From: Planctomycetota bacterium
GTDB lineage: Bacteria; Planctomycetota; J058; J103
Length of the DNA: 5,501 nt
Direction of reading: 5' to 3'
Assembly: GCA_003694875.1 (NCBI GenBank)
Contig: RFJN01000534.1
Coordinates: forward strand, 1-5,501
Position numbers and translations under genes: made by a program. Below, in pieces: positions 1 through 4,723 of this stretch. Within the stretch, counting starts at the first letter, position 1; the number at the start of each line of letters is the position of its first letter. The notes below the pieces were generated by a model. The model ran no database searches and had not been told where the DNA came from. It saw only the letters and a list, made by a program, of their open reading frames with translations.

Positions 1-1224
1 CGAGCCGGGATCGAGCGCGGTGGGGGGCGCAGCGGCGGACAGGGCGCTCGTGAACAGCGACTCGATCCGCTCGCGCTCGCGTGGCGGACCGGCCCCCGCG
101 AACTCGACCGTCGCCGGGCCGAGGACGGCAGCCGTTCGCACCTTGCCGCGTTCGAGGCGCGTGAGCACGAGCCGCGGTGGGCCGTCGCGGAGGCGTGCGG
201 GCAGGGCGGCGCGCACCGCGTCCGGTTCGGTCGCGCTCAGCCCGAGGCGCAGCTCTCCCTCCGCGCCGCCCGGGCGCTTCCAGCGCAGAATCCGCGTCGG
301 GGGATCCGCACTCTGGATCCAGGAGAGGGTGAAGAGGGGACCGGCCGCGTCGGCGAGTTCAAGGGGGCGGCCGCGCGGGTCGCGGCGCACGCGCAACAGC
401 GCGCCGCCGGGCATGTCGAGCTCGGTGAGCAGCGCGCTGTGCTCGAGGTAGCGCAGGCGCGTGGTGCGGCCTGCGGCGTCGCGCACCTGCGCGAGCCGTC
501 CCTGCGCGTCATAGAGATACCGCGTCTTGCGGCCGAGCGGGTCGGTGATCGAGCGCAGCCTGCCGCCGGCGTGCACGAGCCGCAGGCGCCGGCCGTCGTC
601 AGCGACCATGCTCGAGGGAAACGTTGCCTCGCTGTCCGGATACGCGAGAGAGACGCTCGCGCCCTCGGGCCCCTCGATCCGCACGAGCCGGCCGCGGGTG
701 TCGAAGCGCTCGCGCCAGCGGTCGGGCCAGCTTCGCTCGTAGCCCTTGTCACCGGGAAGAAGCGTGATGGGAGCAGCCGTCGCGGTGCCGAGCAGGGGGA
801 CGAAGCGCCCCGGTGTGGTCTCGACGTAGGGTGTCACCGAGCCGTCGCGTTCGCGGACCTCGAGTGCGGCGTCTGCACCCGGACGTTCGATGTGCACGGC
901 GTAGCTTGCGCTCCAGCCCGGACCGAAGGGGCCGCGTGCCGCCGAGCGGTGATCGTGGTACTCGCGGCGCACGGCGACGGGCGGCCCCGCTCCCGGCAAC
1001 CACGCGTCGATGAAGGCGAGGTGCAGACGCGAGGTGAGCGGGTCGATCCAGCGGGTGGGATCGGTGCGCGCGGTGCGCCAGTGGACGGGATACGGTGCGG
1101 CGCGCAGGGTGCCCGGCGGAACCACGGTGCGCGGTGACGGCGCAGCCGCGGCGCTCGCGCCGAGCAGCGTGAGCAGCAGCGGCCAGCACGACCACGGGAG
1201 GAGGCGGCGATAGCTTCGTGCCAT
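1..1224 (-). CDS. Secreted RHS/YD-repeat family protein, N-terminal 408 residues (3' end beyond window)
   Basis: The frame is open from an ATG at 1224 to the left edge with no stop, so the gene is 3'-truncated by the window. GGAG lies 9 bases before the ATG. Residues 1-28 are a signal peptide: basic MARSYRR, a Trp/Leu-rich core, then ASAAAA. Around residues 60-135 is an RHS N-terminal (DUF6531-like) region, with the hallmark GPFGPGWSASY at 98-108. Residues 173-290 carry YD-type repeats: RFDTRGRLVRI, then DPLGRKTRYLYDAQGRLAQV (228-247), then DAAGRTTRLRY. RHS proteins are large exported proteins that form a beta-cage shell and often carry a C-terminal toxin or adhesin. From about residue 310 the YD pattern stops and an unassigned stretch begins (RILRWKRPGG onward), so this may be a short RHS variant and not a classic polymorphic toxin. 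The gene is divergent from the PEP-CTERM gene. Family assignment is secure; function is not known. Confidence 0.88.
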   Translation of the reverse strand, partial: MARSYRRLLPWSCWPLLLTLLGASAAAAPSPRTVVPPGTLRAAPYPVHWRTARTDPTRWIDPLTSRLHLAFIDAWLPGAGPPVAVRREYHDHRSAARGPFGPGWSASYAVHIERPGADAALEVRERDGSVTPYVETTPGRFVPLLGTATAAPITLLPGDKGYERSWPDRWRERFDTRGRLVRIEGPEGASVSLAYPDSEATFPSSMVADDGRRLRLVHAGGRLRSITDPLGRKTRYLYDAQGRLAQVRDAAGRTTRLRYLEHSALLTELDMPGGALLRVRRDPRGRPLELADAAGPLFTLSWIQSADPPTRILRWKRPGGAEGELRLGLSATEPDAVRAALPARLRDGPPRLVLTRLERGKVRTAAVLGPATVEFAGAGPPRERERIESLFTSALSAAAPPTALDPGS

Positions 1225-1702
1225 GTCGTCGAACTCCGCCGCGGGGGTCGCACCGGTGATGATGTCGTGGCGATCCGACAGCCCGCAACGTCACCCGCGC
1301 GGCGGCCGCGACCGCACCGTCATGGGGTGAACGTCCAATACGGCGGTACAGGCGCTCCTGCGCGTCCGGTTGATCGATCGGGGCGCAGGCAGACCGGCGT
1401 TGGTCGTACTCGTACCGGTGCCGACGCAGCGCTGTTGACGCGCGCGGCGGTCGTGGCGAGCGGCAGGGGCGTGTGGGTCCTCGGTGCCGCGGGTTTGGGC
1501 CCCGCAAGCCGTGCGCGGCGGGCGGAGGCTCCGTTCGTGACCGGCCGTCTCTTGGCTGCGGCGGAAGGGTCGGGGGCGGCGAGGGGACGGTACGGGACCA
1601 TCGATCGCCAGCGCGACGAGCCACGTAACGACGTTCTGCCGGCAGGGAAGGCGAGCAACACGGTCTGCCGTTCTTGCCTCAATTCGGCTTCGCGCCTTCT
1701 TA
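1225..1702. other. Long intergenic region without a convincing gene
   Basis: This gap separates the divergent RHS and PEP-CTERM genes. Frames are open on both strands, as expected at high GC, but their translations are Arg/Pro/Ala-rich with no recognisable domain and no well-placed Shine-Dalgarno sequence. One minus-strand stretch (about 1426-1348) reads RHRYEYDQRR and recalls a YD repeat, so part of the gap could be a degraded RHS fragment. Two adjacent small palindromes lie at 1627-1645. A weak promoter for the RHS gene may lie at about 1288-1259 on the minus strand (TTGCGG, 18 bases, CATCAT). Confidence 0.5.
1627..1645. promoter_or_regulatory. Two abutting palindromes, possible operator
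   Basis: AACG-A-CGTT (1627-1635) is immediately followed by the perfect 10-bp palindrome CTGCCGGCAG (1636-1645). A half copy, CTGCC, recurs at 1665-1669. The pair lies about 60 bases upstream of the putative -35 element of the PEP-CTERM gene, a normal place for an activator site. Regulation is an inference from position and symmetry; short palindromes are common in GC-rich DNA. Confidence 0.25.
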
Positions 1703-1731
1703 TTGTCGACGTCAATGTCGATGGTTATATT
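1703..1731 (+). promoter_or_regulatory. Sigma70-type promoter of the PEP-CTERM gene
   Basis: TTGTCG (1703-1708) and TATATT (1726-1731) are separated by exactly 17 bases and lie in a local AT-rich island within very GC-rich DNA. The -10 matches TATAAT at 5 of 6 positions and the -35 matches TTGACA at 4 of 6. Transcription would start near 1738, leaving a leader of about 110 nucleotides before the ATG at 1850. A near-direct repeat, TTGTCGA/ATGTCGA, overlaps the -35 and the spacer and could be a regulator contact. I saw no riboswitch fold in the leader. Confidence 0.55.
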
Positions 1732-1835
1732 TAGCTGAGGCATATCGCGTAAGACATCCGGAGGCGGCAGCGAAGGCCGGTTTCCGTCGGTGGGGATTTC
1801 TGTCTCGCGCAATGCCGGACACAGGGACGCGGACG

Positions 1836-1842
1836 AAAGGAG
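1836..1842 (+). promoter_or_regulatory. Ribosome binding site that decides the PEP-CTERM start
   Basis: AAAGGAG ends 7 bases before the ATG at 1850. The upstream in-frame GTG at 1790 has no Shine-Dalgarno sequence and would put a polar 20-residue tail in front of the signal peptide. The in-frame ATG at 1856 lies 13 bases from the site, which is too far. An ATG at 1845 is out of frame. Confidence 0.8.
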
Positions 1843-1849
1843 CCATGCC

Positions 1850-3016
1850 ATGCACATGCCTCGCACCGTCGGAACCGTCGTTCTGCTGCTGTTGCTGTCG
1901 GGGGGCCTGGGCGCCGGTGAGGCCCGGGCGACGCCGGTCAGCGTCGATCCCAACGCCGGTACCATCAAACACGGTTCGGGCACCGCGATGGTGATGCCGC
2001 AGGAGGACTGGTGGGGGATCGGCAACTACACCAGCGGCAGCCACTTCGCGTTCGACGGCGGCTCACGGGGAAAGGCCTTCGGTATCTATGGACCGGACGT
2101 CTGGGCCACCAACGGCACGAACGGTGGGTTCATGGAGGGTGGTTACGCAGTGGGTAACGTGATACGGGTGACCGGTCCGGGCGGGACCGACTACTTGACG
2201 GGAGGCGGAAACGGCGGAACGGACACATACGACGCGGCCGCCGACCTGTACTGGGGATCCGCCACGATCGACTCGGCGGTCTTCGCCAACACACCCGGTG
2301 TGCCCGAGCCGGTGTTCGTCGATTTCTGGAACTACTTCGATGACGCCAGCGGGCTCGCAGCGCAGCTCGTGTCGTTCCGCCACCAGGGAGCAGCGGGAGA
2401 CGCGAGCCAGCCCGTCAACCTCACCGCGAGCTGGAACAACCACTTCTTCGACGCGGCCACGTTCAATGGAGTTGCCTACAACGGGTCGGACCGGGTCACG
2501 ACCGGCGACGGCGACAACCTCCTCGAAACGGGCGACGTCTGGGCCATGGCGGACGACACGAATCCGAACGTCGATCTGACGGTAGGTGCGCGACCGACAG
2601 CGGCGTTCGTGTGGGGCAACGTGGCGCCGGCCCTGCTCGCGGACACGGTGGTGTTTCGAACCCAGATCCTGAACAGCAATCCGGTTGCCTACGACCAGCG
2701 GGGGATTCGGGCGGACTACAGCTTCACGCTTGGCAAGGGGCAGACGGTGAGCCTGTTGTACTTCACCGGCGGATGGGCAACGCGAGCGGCAGCGCTGGCG
2801 GACCTGGCCCGGTTCCAGAACCTGCGCGTGGATGACCCGCTGGTTTCGTGGATCGGCAACCTCCCGTACGGTCCGTCTCTGGACACGATCGCCAACTGGC
2901 AATTCGCTTCGGTCGGCAACAGCGCGGTACCGGAGCCGGCTACGTGGGGGCTGGTTGCCGTCCTGGCGGCCGCGGTGTCCCTTGCCCGACGGGGGCAACG
3001 CAAGCCCCGGTCGTGA
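1850..3016 (+). CDS. PEP-CTERM sorting domain-containing exported protein
   Basis: A complete 388-residue protein. Residues 1-27 form a Sec signal peptide: MHMPRTVGT, a Val/Leu core, and a cleavage motif ending ARA. The mature part is rich in Gly, Asn, Asp and aromatic residues and contains no cysteine, typical of exosortase substrates. Residues 360-388 are a textbook PEP-CTERM signal: VPEPATWG, a short hydrophobic helix (about 367-379), then the basic tail RRGQRKPRS. In this family the protein is exported by Sec, held by the C-terminal helix, cut near PEP by exosortase and delivered to the surface or extracellular matrix. The body has no domain I can name; a DGDN...TGD stretch near 219-229 is acidic and could bind metal. 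It has its own promoter and leader and no co-directional partner close by, so it looks monocistronic. No exosortase gene is in the window. The sorting assignment is firm; the molecular role is unknown. Confidence 0.95.
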   Translation: MHMPRTVGTVVLLLLLSGGLGAGEARATPVSVDPNAGTIKHGSGTAMVMPQEDWWGIGNYTSGSHFAFDGGSRGKAFGIYGPDVWATNGTNGGFMEGGYAVGNVIRVTGPGGTDYLTGGGNGGTDTYDAAADLYWGSATIDSAVFANTPGVPEPVFVDFWNYFDDASGLAAQLVSFRHQGAAGDASQPVNLTASWNNHFFDAATFNGVAYNGSDRVTTGDGDNLLETGDVWAMADDTNPNVDLTVGARPTAAFVWGNVAPALLADTVVFRTQILNSNPVAYDQRGIRADYSFTLGKGQTVSLLYFTGGWATRAAALADLARFQNLRVDDPLVSWIGNLPYGPSLDTIANWQFASVGNSAVPEPATWGLVAVLAAAVSLARRGQRKPRS

Positions 3017-3338
3017 CGGACAGCGCCGGGGGCCGTGGAGGCGCGGGGGCCCGAAAGGCGCTGCAAGGGCCGTGGGACCACGGGCGCCGCCGCGACGGCT
3101 GCACCCGGGTCGTCGCGGGCGGGCGGGCTCCGGCACCCATGACGGTACGGGCGCGGTTGGCGGCCGGCGCTGATCGGTCGCCACCGCGCACGGCCTGCCG
3201 ACGATCGAGAGCGGCGTCGGCTCTCTTGCCGCCCAACCGTCCTGGCGAGACGAAAGCCGCGAGGCGCTATGCGGCGCGCCCCGCGCGACGACCGAACACG
3301 GCCACGACGGTATCGTTACGTGCTGAAGTCGCGGTCAC
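3017..3338. other. Intergenic region with several GC-rich inverted repeats
   Basis: I see no supported gene here. Just after the PEP-CTERM stop, AGCGCC (3022-3027) can pair with GGCGCT (3057-3062), and CCGTGG-GA-CCACGG lies at 3070-3083. Further on, two mutually exclusive hairpins overlap: GCCGACG/CGTCGGC (3197-3203 with 3215-3221) and GAGAGC/GCTCTC (3207-3212 with 3220-3225). None has a T-tract, so a factor-independent terminator is not shown, though any of them could help end PEP-CTERM transcription. The frame that encodes the downstream antitoxin is open through this region, but its translation here is Arg/Ala/Pro-rich and featureless. Confidence 0.45.
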
Positions 3339-3546
3339 ATGGGCAAGCAGGGCGAATCGGAACGAGTTGCGGGTCTCGAGCGAGCACAACGACCGGATCG
3401 AGCGGGCGGCGGCTGTCACGCGACCGTCGCTCACCGCATTTGCGATCTCGAATCGTGTCGAGCGCGCTCGGGAAGTCTCCGAGCGGGCCGAGGTGACGAC
3501 CCTGCGTCGCCACGATTTCGAAGCGTTGCTCGCGGTGTCCGACTGA
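3339..3546 (+). pseudogene. DUF1778 (TacA-like) antitoxin, frameshifted
   Basis: The frame ending at 3546 encodes NELRVSSEHNDRIERAAA, then TRPSLTAFAISNRVERAREV and EVTTLRRHDFEALLAVSD. This is the ribbon-helix-helix DUF1778 antitoxin pattern (family-like LRVSSE..., IERAAA, SLTAF, ERAREV, DFEALL). Such antitoxins neutralise a GNAT toxin that acetylates aminoacyl-tRNA, and they repress their own operon. The frame has no usable start nearby. An ATG at 3339 begins MGKQ in another frame, and removing one G from the GGG at 3350-3352 gives a seamless MGKQANRNELRVSS, so a one-base insertion is inferred. Past the stop the same frame reads DREPPAALGRARRH (3547-3588), which resembles the usual antitoxin tail, so the TGA also looks premature. 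TRP for the usual TGQ and LRRHDF for LSDRDF also suggest decay. Alternatives are a sequencing error, or an intact long form from ATG 3139 carrying an unlikely 70-residue extension. Family call is good; inactivation is likely. Confidence 0.72.
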
Positions 3547-3603
3547 GACAGAGAGCCTCCGGCGGCGCTCGGGCGAGCCAGGAGGCACGTGAAGAAAAAC
3601 GCG

Positions 3604-3736
3604 ATGGTCGATGATGCCGGCGGGTGCAACGCTCCACTCGGGCGGCACCACGAGCGTGTCGATTTCGACTCGCGTGCAGGCGCGCGGTGTCTTCGGCTAC
3701 TTCACGATCCAGCGACTCCCAGCGCCTCCGGCGCCA
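3604..3736 (+). pseudogene. GNAT (TacT-like) toxin remnant, deleted and frameshifted
   Basis: Two fragments match the N-terminal half of the GNAT toxins that pair with DUF1778 antitoxins. From ATG 3604 the frame reads MVDDAGGCNAPLG, then RHHERVDFDSRAG (3643-3681), recalling the family's LG.HH.R..FDCGV opening. Only 7 bases later a different frame reads VFGYFTIQRLPAPPAP (3689-3736), recalling the VxGYYTL strand that follows. Intact members have roughly 40 residues between these blocks, so an internal deletion that changed frame is inferred. No acetyl-CoA-binding motif (Q/RxxGxG/A) appears downstream, so the catalytic half is gone. AGGAGG (3580-3585) may be the old ribosome binding site; it is now 3 bases from GTG 3589 and 18 from ATG 3604. 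The position directly after the antitoxin supports the call. The matches are short and made from memory of the family, so confidence is moderate. Confidence 0.55.
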
Positions 3737-3767
3737 GCCACCGGTGTGCTTCGTCTCTGCCCATGCA

Positions 3768-3795
3768 ACACAACATAAGATGCATTATCGGACCC
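3768..3795 (-). other. dif-like XerC/XerD recombination site (candidate)
   Basis: Read on the minus strand, this AT-rich 28-mer has the dif layout: an 11-bp XerC-type arm GGGTCCGATAA, a 6-bp centre TGCATC, and an 11-bp XerD-type arm TTATGTTGTGT. Compared with the E. coli dif site as I remember it, the arms match at 7 of 11 and 8 of 11 positions and the centre at 4 of 6. The matches include the inner ATAA/TTAT and the conserved TTATGTT of the XerD arm. At dif, XerC and XerD resolve chromosome dimers; related sites are used by Xer-dependent mobile elements and plasmid pdif modules. It sits about 30 bases past the last toxin fragment in otherwise very GC-rich DNA. It could be a chromosomal dif, an old element boundary, or chance. 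Confidence 0.4.
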
Positions 3796-3858
3796 ACTGC
3801 GTGGGGCGAGCTGCAGCCCGATCCCCCTGAGCCAACGGACGTTGAAGTCGCAACATGA

Positions 3859-4011
3859 TTCTGGGAATACCCTTGCGTTGCTTCTGCCGCCGGTGCTACG
3901 GGCAGCCTTCCCGAGGAGGCGATCTACGGCGGGCGGATTACGGACACGCAAGACGCCACATACGTTGTCGGAGCGACGGTCGCGGTCTGTGCCGGCTGCA
4001 AGCGCCGGTGA
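3859..4011 (+). pseudogene. Possible coding remnant (beta-domain-like fragment)
   Basis: Between a TGA at 3856 and a TGA at 4009 one frame encodes about 50 residues with no start codon. The core reads SLPEEAIYGGRITDTQDATY, then VVGATVAVCAG. The GRITD...VVGATVAV portion recalls carboxypeptidase-regulatory-like (Ig-like) folds, whose pattern is roughly GxVTDxxGxPVxGATV. A Leu-rich stretch in another frame just upstream (TLALLLPPVL) could be the shifted end of a signal peptide. Most of the 3796-4055 interval has no other recognisable content. This is weak evidence and may be a chance translation. Confidence 0.2.
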
Positions 4012-4055
4012 TTTCGTCGCGCACCGCGAAAACGCCCTGTCACGGACCTCCGCAC

Positions 4056-4088
4056 GACGGAACCCCGACGTGCAGTGTGGGTTCCGTC
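4056..4088 (-). terminator. Perfect 10-bp stem-loop overlapping a stop codon
   Basis: GACGGAACCC (4056-4065) and GGGTTCCGTC (4079-4088) pair perfectly around a 13-base loop. The structure begins inside the TGA stop codon of the minus-strand gene that ends at 4087. This is where an intrinsic terminator would be, but no T-run follows on the minus strand (the next bases are GTGCGGAGG). It may therefore be a U-less terminator, or an mRNA 3'-end stabiliser used together with Rho. The structure is seen directly; the role is inferred. Confidence 0.55.
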
Positions 4089-4509
4089 ATGCCTCGTCGG
4101 TTACCGCCAGGCAGGCGCTCATCCACTCGAGCCCCTCCGCCACACCCGCGAGCACCGCCTCGGCCGCCGGAGTGAGCCGCAGCCCGCCGTCCGGACCCTC
4201 CTCGAGCAACGCGCCCCCCTGCGCACGCGCCACCATCGCCGACACCGCCGCCGGACGCACCGCTGCGAACAGCCGCGCATAGTCCGCCGGCTCCACCGTC
4301 GGCAGATCGCCGCGCAACCACGACACCAGCTCGTCGCAGCGCGGTGCCCGGCGCAAGACCCGGCGCAGGCACGCCACCGACGCCAGCAGCACCCGCGTCA
4401 GCGCATCATCGAGTACCGACAGCGTCCAGATCGGGTCCGCAAACCGACACGCCCCCGTACCCAACCGCAAACCCGACCCGAACCACTCGGTTCCGCCCTC
4501 GATACGCAC
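4087..4509 (-). CDS. Uncharacterised 140-residue protein with winged-helix-like C-terminus
   Basis: I do not recognise a named family. Codon use is strongly coding-like, with G or C, mostly G, at third positions throughout. The GTG at 4509 is chosen because GGAGGG ends 6 bases before it; an upstream in-frame GTG at 4545 would add 12 residues but has no Shine-Dalgarno sequence. The N-terminal part (VRIEGGTEWFGSGLRLGTGA) is Gly-rich. The middle is helical, with a short hydrophobic run (LTRVLLASVACL) that is too short and interrupted to be a confident membrane segment. The C-terminal half (WLRGDLPTVEPADYARLFAA, then ALLEEGPDGGLRLTPAAEAV) has the helix-helix-hairpin rhythm of winged-helix DNA-binding domains, where GLLxxxPDGxYRLTPxG is common. 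There are three cysteines. It follows the 4724-5501 gene on the same strand after a gap of about 210 bases. It could be a small regulator; that is inference only. Confidence 0.75.
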   Translation of the reverse strand: MRIEGGTEWFGSGLRLGTGACRFADPIWTLSVLDDALTRVLLASVACLRRVLRRAPRCDELVSWLRGDLPTVEPADYARLFAAVRPAAVSAMVARAQGGALLEEGPDGGLRLTPAAEAVLAGVAEGLEWMSACLAVTDEA

Positions 4510-4515
4510 CGGCTT

Positions 4516-4521
4516 CCCTCC
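4516..4521 (-). promoter_or_regulatory. Ribosome binding site that decides the 4509 start
   Basis: GGAGGG on the minus strand, followed by AAGCCG and then GTG. It supports the shorter form of the protein. The longer form from GTG 4545 has only a TTAGG directly abutting the start codon. Confidence 0.6.
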
Positions 4522-4550
4522 GTGGATGTTCGCTCCGAACAGCACCCTAA

Positions 4551-4562
4551 CAGAGGGCTCTG
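4551..4562. promoter_or_regulatory. Short inverted repeat upstream of the small gene
   Basis: CAGAG-GG-CTCTG is symmetric in its 5-bp arms and lies about 40 bases upstream of the GTG at 4509. It is placed where an operator for autoregulation could be. The arms are short and it may be chance; no clear -35/-10 pair was found beside it. Confidence 0.2.
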
Positions 4563-4723
4563 ACAGGCGTGTCGCCGGCGGTTGGCTGACGCCCGCGGGT
4601 CATTGCTCCCGGCCCCGCCCATCCGACGTTCGAGATGGGTGCTCGAAGGCGTCGGTGCAAACGCGCGGGCCCAACCCCGCATGGTCGCGGGTTCGAGATC
4701 GATCGCGCGCGGCGTGACGCTCG

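Noticed and set aside
20..1137. Long open plus-strand frames opposite the RHS gene
   Set aside because: Their translations are Arg/Ala/Pro-rich with no motif, while the minus-strand frame has a signal peptide, RHS hallmark and YD repeats. They are high-GC shadows.
1655..1680. Possible sigma54 promoter (GG...TTGC) upstream of the PEP-CTERM gene
   Set aside because: The GG-to-GC spacing is 12 bases instead of 10, and the rest of the -24 element does not match. The sigma70-type site at 1703-1731 is better.
1267..1734. Plus-strand open frame of about 155 codons in the gap before the PEP-CTERM gene
   Set aside because: It has no Shine-Dalgarno sequence and no recognisable domain, and it overlaps the likely promoter of the next gene. 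Not supported as a gene.
2063..3184. Long open minus-strand frame opposite the PEP-CTERM gene
   Set aside because: The plus-strand frame has a promoter, ribosome binding site, signal peptide and PEP-CTERM signal. The antisense translation has no domain-like features.
3720..3800. Integron attC-like site next to the toxin remnant
   Set aside because: No RYYYAAC/GTTRRRY core pair with imperfect arms could be found. The dif-like layout explains the AT-rich 28-mer better.
4628..4699. Direct repeat GTTCGAGAT, two copies about 60 bases apart
   Set aside because: The 9-base match has no extended similarity or third copy, and is probably chance.
4670..4705. T-loop-like GGTTCGAGATC suggesting a tRNA 3' half
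   Set aside because: The flanking bases do not form a 5-bp T-stem, and no acceptor, D or anticodon arm could be found upstream.
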